Shown: positions 1-6,738 of the stretch, piece by piece
Layout of the letters: every line of letters starts with the position of its first letter
Position numbering within the stretch: the first letter of the stretch is position 1
IMG/VR virus record: IMGVR_UViG_3300034175_000029
Coordinates: 1-29,044 of that record
Direction: 5' to 3' (one strand)
DNA: 29,044 nucleotides
Source of the DNA: a virus
The notes under the pieces: generated by a model
Database searches by the model: none
Seen by the model: the letters and a program-made list of their open reading frames with translations, nothing else
Told to the model about the DNA's origin: nothing
Made by a program: the position numbers and the translations under genes

Positions 1-24
1 CGTCGGTAGCCCAACAGGACGTCC

Positions 25-47
25 AGCCCGCTTCGGCGGGCTTTTTT
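25..47 (+). terminator. Rho-independent terminator upstream of the early promoter
   Basis: A stem GCCCGC (26-31) / GCGGGC (36-41) closes on a UUCG tetraloop and is extended by A25-T42. Six T follow at 42-47. This is a textbook intrinsic terminator for + strand RNA entering from the left. In lambdoid phages the repressor operon runs in the same direction as the pL operon and ends just upstream of OL/pL, so this may be the end of a repressor transcript. That reading is inference, because no repressor lies inside the window. Confidence 0.9.
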
Positions 48-85
48 GTGCCCGCAGCCAGCCGGCGGTTTCCGCCCCAAGAAAA

Positions 86-126
86 AATCACGAAATGTGT
101 TGACAGACTAATCACAATATGTGATT
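86..126. promoter_or_regulatory. Pair of operator-like palindromes
   Basis: AATCACA (110-116), ATA, TGTGATT (120-126) is a perfect 7-bp inverted repeat with a 3-bp centre. A second, imperfect copy lies 24 bp upstream: AATCACG (86-92), AAA, TGTGTTG (96-102). Both 17-bp sites overlap or flank the promoter at 100-128, the arrangement of OL1/OL2 in lambdoid phages. The likely ligand is a CI/Cro-type repressor encoded outside the window. Confidence 0.7.
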
Positions 127-128
127 GT
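100..128 (+). promoter_or_regulatory. Early (pL-like) promoter
   Basis: The -35 box TTGACA (100-105) is a perfect match. A 17-bp spacer leads to GATTGT (123-128), a poor -10 box preceded by TG at 120-121, which makes it an extended -10. The start of transcription would be near 135, leaving a leader of about 45 bases before the first gene at 180. The operators at 86-126 cover it, so it should be silent in the lysogen. Confidence 0.6.
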
Positions 129-179
129 ACCTCCACACCCCAGCACACCGCACGCCGCGGCAGGGGGATGGAGCCAGAC

Positions 180-425
180 ATGCAAAGCACCCCGAACACT
201 CTAGATGCCCCGGCCCCTGCCGGCCTCGATCTAGCGCTAATTCGCTTCAACGCCCTGATCGGCGCCACCGGCATCACTTCGGAAGCCCGCGCGATTCGGA
301 ACGATGACAGCCTGACGGACGAACAAGCGCTGCACGTGATTTTGGCCATGCGCTGGCCGAACCTGCCGGAGCGCGATGCGCACATTGCATGTGCTCGCCG
401 CTATGACGTGGTGCTGCCAGCATGA
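180..425 (+). CDS. Hypothetical early phage protein, 81 aa
   Basis: First gene of the early operon. I chose ATG 180 because GGAG (170-173) sits six bases upstream; an in-frame ATG at 168 has a weaker context. The product is a small, acidic-to-neutral soluble protein with no membrane segment or recognised motif. Its middle part reads like a helical bundle (RFNALIGATGITSEARAIR, then a segment ending in ERDAHIACARRYDVVLPA). The stop codon overlaps the next start (ATGA at 422-425), so translation is probably coupled. Its first codons share 14 bases (AGCACCCCGAACAC) with the start of the next gene. Function unknown; its place right after the promoter is typical of genes acting on the host early in infection. 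Confidence 0.7.
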   Translation: MQSTPNTLDAPAPAGLDLALIRFNALIGATGITSEARAIRNDDSLTDEQALHVILAMRWPNLPERDAHIACARRYDVVLPA

Positions 426-754
426 GCACCCCGAACACCTACGACGATTTTGGCGACGCCACTAGCTTTATCGCGTACTGCGCCGACTTGCTCGATGAGT
501 CCGGATTCCCGGTTGCCGCAGAACGGATGCGAAAGGTGGGAGACGAGCACCGCCGCCTGGCCGCCCTGGCCAACACCCCCAGCCCTCACGTCCGGACGCT
601 GCGCGAGGACGCAGCGATTGCGGCGATGAAGGGGATTCTCGAGTATCGAGGCTATAGCCTCGGCGACGACCGCGTGGCACAACTGTCAAACATGGCAGTG
701 GCCCACGCCGACGCGCTAACCGCCGCCCTCGCCAGCGTGCGGGGTGAGCCATGA
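422..754 (+). CDS. Hypothetical early phage protein, 110 aa
   Basis: Starts at the ATGA overlap with the previous gene and ends in an ATGA overlap with the next. The N-terminus (MSTPNTYDD) resembles that of its neighbour (MQSTPNT). The rest is predicted mostly helical and charged, with segments such as AAERMRKVGDEHRRLAALAN and a C-terminal alanine-rich helix near residues 90-108. I see no membrane segment, cysteine cluster or known catalytic motif. I do not recognise a family. Real-gene support comes from the tight coupling on both sides and a codon pattern unlike that of the opposite-strand frames. Confidence 0.7.
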   Translation: MSTPNTYDDFGDATSFIAYCADLLDESGFPVAAERMRKVGDEHRRLAALANTPSPHVRTLREDAAIAAMKGILEYRGYSLGDDRVAQLSNMAVAHADALTAALASVRGEP

Positions 755-1014
755 GCAAGAGCACCAAGGTACTGCCCGAAGGCTGCGTCGTCGAGTGGAC
801 CAGCCAGGCTGGCGGCAACACCAAGACCAAGCGCGGGCCGATCGTTGGCGTGATACCTGCCGGCGAGGCTCCTGACCGCGAACTGTTCGCGCAGTTGCAT
901 CGCGGGTCAGGCTGCGGCATGCCCCGAGATCACGTCAGCTACGTGGTCAAGATTGGCAGCAAGCTTTACTGGCCACGCGTCAGCGCCCTCAGGGCTGTGT
1001 GGGGTTCCTCATGA
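751..1014 (+). CDS. Hypothetical early phage protein, 87 aa
   Basis: Small soluble protein joined by ATGA overlaps at both ends. It opens with MSKSTKVLPEGCVVEW and carries a lysine-rich stretch NTKTKRG near residues 27-33 followed by hydrophobic strands (PIVGVIP, SYVVKIG, KLYWPRV). This suggests a small beta-rich fold, but no catalytic motif is visible. Three cysteines or fewer make a zinc site unlikely. Function unknown. The following gene starts inside its stop codon, so the two proteins are probably made in similar amounts. Confidence 0.7.
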   Translation: MSKSTKVLPEGCVVEWTSQAGGNTKTKRGPIVGVIPAGEAPDRELFAQLHRGSGCGMPRDHVSYVVKIGSKLYWPRVSALRAVWGSS

Positions 1015-1283
1015 GCAGGACGGTTCAGCAGCGAATGAAGGAAACCTTGGAGGGCGCAGAGATTCCTTTCAAGAAAGTGGAGTGCTACGGCTCTCAGATA
1101 GTCATCACCGCCTGGTCTCAGGAAGCCGCGAACAAGTGGGCCACCCTGCTTGGCACTTTTTCCGAGGTGCGCGGCCAGACCCGCGGCCTGGATGAGAAAT
1201 TCGACGCGAAGCCGGGTACGCCACCGAGCCAGAAGTACACGCAGGTGTTCCGCGTATTTGCCGCGCTGGACGGTGGCAAGTGA
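1011..1283 (+). CDS. Hypothetical early phage protein, 90 aa
   Basis: I chose ATG 1011 over an upstream in-frame GTG (999) because it forms an ATGA overlap with the previous stop and has GGGG six bases upstream (1001-1004). The product begins MSRTVQQRMKETLEGAEIPF and looks like an alpha/beta protein: a helix, two strands (KKVECYG, QIVITAW), a helix (SQEAANKWATLLGTF), then a C-terminal strand (YTQVFRVFAAL). The pattern resembles a small ferredoxin-like fold, which is only an impression. No catalytic motif is seen. It ends with GGTGGCAAGTGA, a 12-base string also found at the end of the next gene. Confidence 0.7.
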   Translation: MSRTVQQRMKETLEGAEIPFKKVECYGSQIVITAWSQEAANKWATLLGTFSEVRGQTRGLDEKFDAKPGTPPSQKYTQVFRVFAALDGGK

Positions 1284-1555
1284 GCGGGGCGGTGGATGTG
1301 CGGGACGTGATCCGGCGTTTCGACTGCGCTCACCACACAACGCTTGCGGCGTATCCAGCAAGCGCGGAGTGCGATGCGGCCCTTATGGCTTTCAATGAGC
1401 TGATCGAGGCGGCTCACCGCGCAGAAGTTTCTTTCAACACCGTGCGCGGCTGCTATGAGCGCAACCCGGGAAACTTCGCGCATGCGATCCGAGAACTGGA
1501 GGCAGACGTGATTCCACTCCGCGCCGCCCTCGCCAACTGCGGAGGTGGCAAGTGA
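1280..1555 (+). CDS. Hypothetical early phage protein, 91 aa
   Basis: Starts with GTG inside the stop of the previous gene (GTGA, 1280-1283) and ends in another GTGA overlap (1552-1555). The protein is predicted largely helical, with segments such as CDAALMAFNELIEAAHRAEV and FAHAIRELEADVIPLRAAL. Two histidines and two cysteines near residues 16-31 are too irregular to call a metal site. No known domain recognised. The use of two successive GTG starts at GGTGGCAAGTGA strings suggests that this part of the operon grew by duplication or modular exchange around junctions. Confidence 0.65.
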   Translation: MSGAVDVRDVIRRFDCAHHTTLAAYPASAECDAALMAFNELIEAAHRAEVSFNTVRGCYERNPGNFAHAIRELEADVIPLRAALANCGGGK

Positions 1556-1953
1556 ACAACGCCCGCATGCCCGGCCCCGGGGACCTTTCGGGCGACAGCC
1601 GCAATCCGAACTCGCCGGATTACGTCGATCCGCTGTACGGCGAGGAGCAAGCTGAGGACGACGTAGCGTTTGAGCTGATCAAGAGCGGCGAAGTCAGCAA
1701 GCTGGTGGCCGACATGCGCGCCCTGCTGCCGGTCCTGCGCTGCATCAAGGACGGTCGCGAGATTTCGCAGTCGTGCCGTTCCGCCGCGCTGGTCGCGCTG
1801 GATAAAGCGGTCGTGCTGCAGCGCATGGTTGATGAGCATCTGGCGCGCCGGGACAAGCAGGACATGCTCGACAAGCAGCCGGCGCACCTCAATCCGACCG
1901 ACGAATTCTACAACTCTCTCGAATCGATCTTTGGTATTCGGAGGACGGCATGA
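1552..1953 (+). CDS. Hypothetical early phage protein, 133 aa
   Basis: GTG start at 1552 with a strong GGAGG (1542-1546) ahead, overlapping the previous stop. The N-terminal 35 residues are proline/glycine-rich and probably disordered (PGPGDLSGDSRNPNSPDYVD). The remainder is helical and charged: FELIKSGEVSKLVADMRALL, a central VLRCIKDGREISQSCRSAAL and an R/K/D-rich segment near 100-115. No membrane segment or catalytic motif is visible. Function unknown. It ends in an ATGA overlap with the next gene. Confidence 0.65.
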   Translation: MNNARMPGPGDLSGDSRNPNSPDYVDPLYGEEQAEDDVAFELIKSGEVSKLVADMRALLPVLRCIKDGREISQSCRSAALVALDKAVVLQRMVDEHLARRDKQDMLDKQPAHLNPTDEFYNSLESIFGIRRTA

Positions 1954-2330
1954 GCGGGCATTTGGGTAAGGCGTTGCCTGAGCTGCCGAACCCTATGTGG
2001 CGCGCAACTGACGCCCAGGGCGACCCGCGCGGACTCTACACGGCTGAACAGGTGCGGACCTATGCAGCGGAAGCCGTCCGGCTTGCAATCCAGCGCGAGC
2101 GCTCGGCTGCTGGTCAGCTTCCTGACGGCGCTGTGGCGTGGCTGGACATGGGAAAAGGCGAGGTCGAGCTGGTCTTCACGAAGGGCGGATCGTCGAATAG
2201 GGCCTACAAGCGCAGCGTCCAGTTTTTATTCGACAAGGTTCCGCCCGGATACCACCCGCTTTACCTGCACCCATATGTCCAGTCCCACAGCGATCCGGTA
2301 GTGGGGACGCGGGAGGGCCCCAAGCCATGA
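1950..2330 (+). CDS. Hypothetical phage protein with LYTAEQ motif, 126 aa
   Basis: Coupled by ATGA overlaps on both sides. Residues 9-47 contain KALPELPNPMW followed by GLYTAEQVRTYAAEAV. The same two-part pattern (LPELP, then LYTAEQMREYA) occurs in the protein at 7431-7952, so the two share a module common in phage accessory proteins of unknown role. The C-terminal half appears beta-rich (GAVAWLDMGKGEVELVFTKG, then YHPLYLHPYVQS) and resembles short tails in phage accessory proteins that end in a 'YPLYLHP'-like string. No catalytic residues can be assigned. Confidence 0.7.
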   Translation: MSGHLGKALPELPNPMWRATDAQGDPRGLYTAEQVRTYAAEAVRLAIQRERSAAGQLPDGAVAWLDMGKGEVELVFTKGGSSNRAYKRSVQFLFDKVPPGYHPLYLHPYVQSHSDPVVGTREGPKP

Positions 2331-2431
2331 TCCGCCGCCTACTCGCTCGCCTCCGCGCAGCGATCCGAGCCGAACACAAATTCCTGTTCGGGATTTATAT
2401 GCCGAAAGGCGGCAAGGGAGATTTGCCATGA
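2327..2431 (+). CDS. Mini-gene, 34-aa basic peptide
   Basis: Too short for ordinary gene calling, but its ATG lies in an ATGA overlap with the previous stop (2327-2330) and its own stop overlaps the next ATG (2428-2431), so it exactly fills the space between two genes. The peptide is strongly basic at the N-terminus (MIRRLLARLRAAIRAEHKF), which would form an amphipathic helix, and ends in KGGKGDLP. Amphipathic basic peptides can bind nucleic acid or membranes; I cannot say which applies. It is supported by gene packing rather than by similarity. Confidence 0.55.
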   Translation: MIRRLLARLRAAIRAEHKFLFGIYMPKGGKGDLP

Positions 2432-2661
2432 GCCGCCCAGACTGGACCGCAACGATGTGCCAGGCCCCACGCCACAAGGGCCGGAGCGTGCTGCATCTGG
2501 CGCTCGCCGCGCTGGAGCTGGTAGTGCTCCGCATGAGCGAGCTGCCGCAGCGCTTCGAGGCGTTCCTGATTCGCAACGTGGTCGGCGTGCTGTGCGGCTG
2601 CCTGATGCTGCTGGTGTGGGGGCTGCTGGCGTGGACGCTGATCGTGGGGAGGTGGCCGTGA
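2428..2661 (+). CDS. Small single-pass membrane protein, 77 aa
   Basis: Starts at an ATGA overlap. The first 50 residues are soluble and partly basic (APRHKGRSVLHLALAALELV). A hydrophobic segment at about residues 51-73 (VGVLCGCLMLLVWGLLAWTL) is a clear transmembrane helix, with RWP at the C-terminus. The layout suggests an inner-membrane protein with its bulk in the cytoplasm. Phage early membrane proteins often block superinfection or disturb host envelope functions, but nothing here proves such a role. The stop overlaps the GTG of the next gene (GTGA 2658-2661). Confidence 0.65.
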   Translation: MSRPDWTATMCQAPRHKGRSVLHLALAALELVVLRMSELPQRFEAFLIRNVVGVLCGCLMLLVWGLLAWTLIVGRWP

Positions 2662-2876
2662 CCCTCGCACACCTGAGCATTCAGCGCGTCGGCCACCGCA
2701 AGGTGCCGCACGTATGGACGCCGCAGGAACGCATGGCTGCCTGGGCCGCCACCCGCACGTTCCAGTTCGCTAACAACATCCTGGCCGTGCGCAGGGACGC
2801 GCCAACCCAACCCGACCCACCCGATTACAGCTACTTCAACACCCGCAGCTATTCCGAACTCTCACAAGGCTACTAG
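2658..2876 (+). CDS. Hypothetical early phage protein, 72 aa
   Basis: I place the start at GTG 2658, which overlaps the previous stop and has GGGGAGG (2646-2652) upstream; any longer reading would run through the preceding gene in another frame. The product begins MTLAHLSIQRVGHRKVPHVW, has a short helix (QERMAAWAATRTFQFANNIL) and a proline-rich then tyrosine-rich end (PTQPDPPDYSYFNTRSYSEL). No domain recognised. It is the last small gene before the recombination module, separated from it by 11 bases that contain the AGGAG of the next gene. Confidence 0.6.
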   Translation: MTLAHLSIQRVGHRKVPHVWTPQERMAAWAATRTFQFANNILAVRRDAPTQPDPPDYSYFNTRSYSELSQGY

Positions 2877-2887
2877 GAGACGACCTC

Positions 2888-3781
2888 ATGGCCCTTAAAA
2901 TCACCCGCGCATCCGATCCGATTACCGTTGAACGCCTGAATCTGTGCATCTATGGACAGCCTGGAGCGGGCAAGACCTCGCTGGCATTCACGGCGAGTCG
3001 CCCCCTTCTGCTGGACTTCGACTCGGGCGCATACCGTGCGGCGAACCGTCGGGACACAGTGCAGATTAAAGGCTGGCAGGACATCGCCAATATTAGCGCA
3101 TCCGACCTCGCAGAATTCGACACGATCATCGTCGATACGGCCGGCCGTGCCTTGGACTCCTTGTCATCCGACATCATCCGCAGGGATCCGAAGTCTGGGC
3201 GTGGCGGTGCGCTGACTCTTCAAGGCTACGGCAAGCTGAAAGCCGAGTTTGTGGCCTTCCTGAAGCTGGTGAATGGCTTTGGCAAGGATGTAGTGTTGAT
3301 TGCCCACATGGATGAGCAGCGCAACGGAGATGACATCGTGGAGCGCCTGGACGTACAGGGCGGGAGCAAGGGCGAGATTTACAAGGCCGCCGATGCGATG
3401 GGCCGGATTTTCGTTAAGGGCAACACGCGCCTTATCGACTTCAGCCCGCGCGAGGGGTCGTTCGGCAAGAACCCCGGACAGCTGGACATTCTGGAGATCC
3501 CGCACCCGGACCGCTCCGACAACTTCCTAGCCACGGTAATCCAGTCGATCAAGGACAAGCTCAACACGCTGACCGGCGAGCAGGCGGCTGCGCAGGCGAA
3601 GCTCGCGGAGTGGAAGGATGCCATTGCGCTGCTGGAGACGGCAGACGACTTCAACGGCAGGCTGGAGGCCATCAAGGCCCAGTCGGAAGCCGTGCGCGCC
3701 CTGTTCAAGGAGTCGGCCAAGGCCAAGGGCCTGACGTGGGACAAGGCCCAATTCGTGGCCCCGGCTGCGGCGGCTGCGTGA
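2888..3781 (+). CDS. RecA-core ATPase, Sak4-like recombinase (AAA_24)
   Basis: This 297-aa P-loop ATPase has a Walker A GQPGAGKTS at residues 23-31, a Walker B DTIIVDTAG at 78-86, and a following strand VLIAHMDEQ (136-144) that fits the RecA-type core. It matches phage 'nucleotide-binding' proteins of the AAA_24 type, which include Sak4. Sak4 of phage HK620 is a remote RecA homologue with single-strand annealing activity stimulated by its own SSB. Here the gene is followed by a PD-(D/E)XK nuclease and an SSB, the expected partners, so I infer recombination-dependent replication or repair of the phage genome. The C-terminal 90 residues are helical. AGGAG lies eight bases before ATG 2888. The stop overlaps the next start by one base (TGATG). 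Confidence 0.85.
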   Translation: MALKITRASDPITVERLNLCIYGQPGAGKTSLAFTASRPLLLDFDSGAYRAANRRDTVQIKGWQDIANISASDLAEFDTIIVDTAGRALDSLSSDIIRRDPKSGRGGALTLQGYGKLKAEFVAFLKLVNGFGKDVVLIAHMDEQRNGDDIVERLDVQGGSKGEIYKAADAMGRIFVKGNTRLIDFSPREGSFGKNPGQLDILEIPHPDRSDNFLATVIQSIKDKLNTLTGEQAAAQAKLAEWKDAIALLETADDFNGRLEAIKAQSEAVRALFKESAKAKGLTWDKAQFVAPAAAAA

Positions 3782-4377
3782 TGCTTACGCGGGTTTCCAA
3801 TATTGAAACTTTCCGGCGCTGGAGGCTGGATGACGAAATGGATGCGACTGATCTGGTCGCACGCCTGACCGACTTCCAGCCCACCGAGGCAATGCTGGTC
3901 GGTACAGCTTTCCACAAGGCGCTGGAGGACGCGAAGCCGGGCGAGTATGACCAGCTGCAGGCGCATGGCTATACGTTTCTGCTGCCGGATGCGGAACTGT
4001 CTCTGCCCGACATCCGCGAGCTGAGGGCCTTCGGCGACTATGGCCCGCTGCGCGTCACCGGGCAAGTGGACGCATTGCACGGTAAGCGCGTGGAGGATCA
4101 CAAGACCACAGCCACGTTTCGCCCGGATGGCTATCTGGATGGGTGCCAGTGGCGGTTTTACTTGGACCTGTTCGGCGCTGACGTGTTCCGCTGGAACGTG
4201 TTCGAGATAGTCCCGGTCCTTCACCGGGAGAAAATCTACCGCGTCAAAGGGCCGCAGATCCTTGAGCAGTGCCGCTATCCCGGCATGCACGACGATTGCA
4301 TGGATCTGGCCGCCGACTTCTACAGCTTTGCTGCGCAGCATCTTCCCAGCCACACCATCAACCTACAGGCGGCATAA
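3781..4377 (+). CDS. PD-(D/E)XK exonuclease (RecB/Cas4-like)
   Basis: A 198-aa nuclease with the expected motif order: GTAFHKALE with His45, then GQVDAL with Asp97, then VEDHKTT with Asp106-x-Lys108, then a Q-x3-Y motif (Gln123, Tyr127). These correspond to the metal and catalytic residues of RecB/Cas4-type nucleases. The iron-sulphur cysteines of Cas4 are absent, so it is more like a phage exonuclease. It sits between the Sak4-like ATPase (one-base overlap) and ssb. The likely role is resection of DNA ends to feed annealing, as Exo does for Beta in lambda. No other frame here has comparable motifs. Polarity and substrate cannot be read from the sequence. Confidence 0.85.
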   Translation: MLTRVSNIETFRRWRLDDEMDATDLVARLTDFQPTEAMLVGTAFHKALEDAKPGEYDQLQAHGYTFLLPDAELSLPDIRELRAFGDYGPLRVTGQVDALHGKRVEDHKTTATFRPDGYLDGCQWRFYLDLFGADVFRWNVFEIVPVLHREKIYRVKGPQILEQCRYPGMHDDCMDLAADFYSFAAQHLPSHTINLQAA

Positions 4378-4379
4378 AT

Positions 4380-4859
4380 ATGGCACGTGGCATCAACAAG
4401 GTCATCCTGGTGGGCAACCTGGGCAACGACCCCGACACCAAGTACACGCAGGGCGGCATGGCGATCACCCGGATCAGCCTGGCCACCACCAGCGTACGCA
4501 AGGACAAGGAGGGCAACCAGCAGGAGCGCACCGAATGGCATCGCGTGGTGTTCTTCGGAAAGCTGGGCGAGATCGCCGGCGAATACCTGCGCAAGGGCAG
4601 CTCGGTCTATGTCGAGGGCAGTCTGCGCTACGACAAGTACACCGGGCAGGACGGCGTGGAGAAGTATTCCACCGACATCATCGCCGACGAGATGCAGATG
4701 CTGGGCGGCCGTGGCGAAGGCGGCGGCAGCGGTGGCGACCGCCCGCAGCGCAGCGCGCCGCGCCCGGACTCCGCCCCGCGCCGTCAGCAGCCGGCCGCGC
4801 AGCAGGCGCCGATGGACGACTTCGCCGATGACTTCGAGTCGGATTCGATTCCTTTTTGA
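4380..4859 (+). CDS. ssb: Single-stranded DNA-binding protein
   Basis: A 159-aa bacterial-type SSB. Residues 1-110 form the OB fold, starting [18 protein letters not shown] and containing the conserved [20 protein letters not shown] strand-helix. A glycine/arginine/proline/glutamine-rich linker follows (about 112-142). The end [10 protein letters not shown] is the acidic tip that recruits partner proteins. It protects single strands made by the neighbouring nuclease and should stimulate the Sak4-like annealing protein. The start at 4380 lies two bases after the previous stop, with AGGCGG upstream. The linker DNA (about 4720-4830) is unusually GC-rich and host-like, which could reflect capture of a chromosomal ssb. 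Confidence 0.96.
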   Translation: MARGINKVILVGNLGNDPDTKYTQGGMAITRISLATTSVRKDKEGNQQERTEWHRVVFFGKLGEIAGEYLRKGSSVYVEGSLRYDKYTGQDGVEKYSTDIIADEMQMLGGRGEGGGSGGDRPQRSAPRPDSAPRRQQPAAQQAPMDDFADDFESDSIPF

Positions 4860-4866
4860 GGTATCC

Positions 4867-5349
4867 ATGAACAAGGTTTGCCGCACCTGCGAAATTGAAC
4901 AGAGAGCGATGGACTACTACCGCCAGCCCAGCGGTACTTTCATGCTGGATTGCAAGGCTTGCTGGCGGGCGAAGGTGCGGGCAAACCGATTGGCGAACAT
5001 CGAACACTACAGGGAGTTCGACAGGCAGCGGGCGAATCTGCCGCACAGGGTGGACGCCCGCGAAGCCTACAGCCAGACAGAGCGCGGCCGACAAGCATCA
5101 AGTGCGGCGAAGCGCAGATTTGTTGAGCGCAATCCGCTTAAGAAAGCGGCATCCACTGCGGTCAATAACGCAGTTCGCGATGGCCGCTTGAGCAAGCAGC
5201 CTTGCGAGGTGTGCGGCAAAGCGCAGGCTCAGGCGCATCACGACGACTACAGCAAGCCGCTAGACGTTCGGTGGCTATGCACCACACACCATGCGGAATG
5301 GCACAAGCACAACACGCCACTTTGCCCAAAACAGGAACGAGCAGCATGA
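4867..5349 (+). CDS. HNH/zinc-finger endonuclease-like protein
   Basis: A 160-aa protein with two zinc-binding parts. The N-terminal ribbon has Cys5-x2-Cys8 and Cys29-x2-Cys32. The C-terminal HNH-like unit has Cys113-x2-Cys116, His124-His125, Cys138, His141-His142 and His146, within the string AHHDDYSKPLDVRWLC that is common in phage HNH proteins. A basic middle region (residues 75-95) could contact DNA. It may be a homing-type nuclease or a DNA-processing accessory enzyme of the recombination module; its free-standing form and position favour the first. GAGG (4858-4861) precedes ATG 4867 and the stop overlaps the next start (ATGA). Confidence 0.8.
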   Translation: MNKVCRTCEIEQRAMDYYRQPSGTFMLDCKACWRAKVRANRLANIEHYREFDRQRANLPHRVDAREAYSQTERGRQASSAAKRRFVERNPLKKAASTAVNNAVRDGRLSKQPCEVCGKAQAQAHHDDYSKPLDVRWLCTTHHAEWHKHNTPLCPKQERAA

Positions 5350-5708
5350 ATATTCAGCAGTTGCGGGAGTTGATTCAAGACATTCAGGATCTAGAGCTGC
5401 TTTGGAATGCTGGCAGCGAGGTGGACGATCAGGTCTCCAAGCTTGCAGCCCATGCTCAGATCCTAAGCACCCTCCTTGCCAAGCACAGCGCCGAGGATGC
5501 GGCGGTGGCTGGGGATGATACTGCGCGGCTTGATTCGCTGGAGCGGCTGATTGATCAGGCCCCAGACAAAATGCTGCTTCTGCATCACGGCAATGGCGTA
5601 GGGAAAAACATCACTGGGCTCGGCCTCGGAAACACTGGCCGGTCACTCCGGCAAGCTATTGATGGCAGCACCGCCCACCTCGCCACTCCAAAGGACAACA
5701 CGCCATGA
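5346..5708 (+). CDS. Hypothetical phage protein, 120 aa
   Basis: Starts in an ATGA overlap with the HNH gene; a longer in-frame reading would run back through the HNH zinc region and is rejected. The N-terminal half is strongly helical and acidic (MNIQQLRELIQDIQDLELLW, then VDDQVSKLAAHAQILSTLLA), possibly a short coiled coil. The C-terminal part begins DSLERLIDQAPDKMLLLHHG and ends with a glycine-rich stretch and a threonine/alanine tail. The segment from ARLDSLERLI onward is of a kind often seen at the ends of phage accessory proteins. No catalytic motif recognised. The stop overlaps the next start. Confidence 0.7.
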   Translation: MNIQQLRELIQDIQDLELLWNAGSEVDDQVSKLAAHAQILSTLLAKHSAEDAAVAGDDTARLDSLERLIDQAPDKMLLLHHGNGVGKNITGLGLGNTGRSLRQAIDGSTAHLATPKDNTP

Positions 5709-6415
5709 CATCTAATGTAAGCGAGGCGCTGCGGGCGCTAATCGCTGCGGCTAGCAAAGGCTGCTGGACATCGGAATCTCTCGGCCAAGACAAACACTAT
5801 GTCAGCATCCATAAGTTTTCGTCGCTGGCGGACCTGCAAGAATACGACCGCGCCTTAAGTGCCGCCCTCGGCACCCAGCCCGAGGCGCCCACGGGCGAGT
5901 GGGTGCTGGTGCCGAGGGAGCCGACAGATGAGATGATGACAGCGATGCACGAAACTATCCGGATTCTCTGCCGGCCGGCAGAGAAAACTGCAGATATCCA
6001 AAACGATAGTGAAGTTTATCGATCCATGCTGGCAGCAGCGCCCAACGCTCCGGCCAGCGAGGACGATGAGTGCGGAGATTGCGCCTATAACCCCGGGCTG
6101 TGCGACACGCATGATGCCGCTCCGGCCACCGCCGGGGAGGGTGAGGCGGTGGCGTGGCGTCAGCAGCTACCCGGCGGCGCCTGGAGCGCGTGGGCTCCGA
6201 CCGGTGGCTATGCGTGGCACATGGAGCAAGCGCGCGAGGAAGGGGCGCGCGTCGAGTTCGCCTACGCCGCCCCGCCATCGGCGGCGGCGGGGGTGGATGA
6301 GGCGATGGTAGAGAGGGCATATCAAGCGTTCATACGCGGCCCATTCGCCGATTGTGGAGACGGCAGAGAACGCTGGCGCGCCGCCCTGACCGCAGCCCTA
6401 CAGGAGCCCGAGTGA
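5705..6415 (+). CDS. Hypothetical modular phage protein, 236 aa
   Basis: A patchwork of short modules that recur in phage accessory proteins: a helical start (ALRALIAAASKGCW), then GEWVLVPREPTDEMMTAMHE near residues 64-83 with a downstream YRSMLAAAP, an acidic Cys-containing stretch (DDECGDCAYNPGLCDTHDA, about 120-138), an AVAWRQQLPGGAWSAW unit, and a C-terminal helix (AMVERAYQAFIRG then RERWRAALTAALQE). The Cys/His part could bind zinc. Such mosaics are common in GC-rich phage early regions but have no known function. It is coupled by ATGA upstream and TGATG downstream. Confidence 0.7.
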   Translation: MTSNVSEALRALIAAASKGCWTSESLGQDKHYVSIHKFSSLADLQEYDRALSAALGTQPEAPTGEWVLVPREPTDEMMTAMHETIRILCRPAEKTADIQNDSEVYRSMLAAAPNAPASEDDECGDCAYNPGLCDTHDAAPATAGEGEAVAWRQQLPGGAWSAWAPTGGYAWHMEQAREEGARVEFAYAAPPSAAAGVDEAMVERAYQAFIRGPFADCGDGRERWRAALTAALQEPE

Positions 6416-6738
6416 TGGATGCCAAGGAAGTTTTAGCGGTGATGGATAGGGAGATTGCCGAGCTGGGATTATGGGGATCCATGCAAGGCCCTGACTCTGA
6501 GTCTTATAAAGCATGCGAACGCCTGCATAAAGCCCGCACCGCAGTAGCCGAAGCCTACGAACGCCTGTCCGCGCTGGAGCGCGAGTGCGAGGGGTTGCGG
6601 GCGGATGCGGCGGAGGGGTTGCTACGCGAGGCACGGGAGATGGCTAATAACTGGCCCGGCATTGCGTACAGCGATGATCTTACGGCGCGAATCGACGCCG
6701 CCCTCGCCCAGCAGCCCACCACCCTGGAGAAAGAATGA
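6415..6738 (+). CDS. Hypothetical coiled-coil-like phage protein, 107 aa
   Basis: I start at ATG 6415, in a TGATG overlap with the previous stop. The protein is helical and charged: MDAKEVLAVMDREIAELGLW, a KACERLHKARTAVAEAYERL heptad-like segment and ALERECEGLRADAAEGLLRE that would continue a coiled coil to about residue 85. The C-terminus (SDDLTARIDAALAQQP) matches a short helix that often ends phage accessory proteins. No membrane segment and no catalytic motif. Function unknown. It ends in an ATGATG that offers two starts for the next gene. Confidence 0.65.
   Translation: MDAKEVLAVMDREIAELGLWGSMQGPDSESYKACERLHKARTAVAEAYERLSALERECEGLRADAAEGLLREAREMANNWPGIAYSDDLTARIDAALAQQPTTLEKE

Noticed and set aside
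468-920. Open frame on the - strand across the first early genes
   Set aside because: Arginine/proline/serine-rich shadow of coupled + strand genes; no ribosome binding site and no motif.
3379-4353. Long - strand open frame opposite the ATPase and nuclease genes
   Set aside because: The + strand carries intact Walker and PD-(D/E)XK motifs here; the opposite frame has none and is a high-GC shadow.
4387-4860. Second + strand frame through ssb
   Set aside because: Alanine/arginine/serine-rich string made by reading ssb out of frame; only its end, from 4867, is the real HNH gene.
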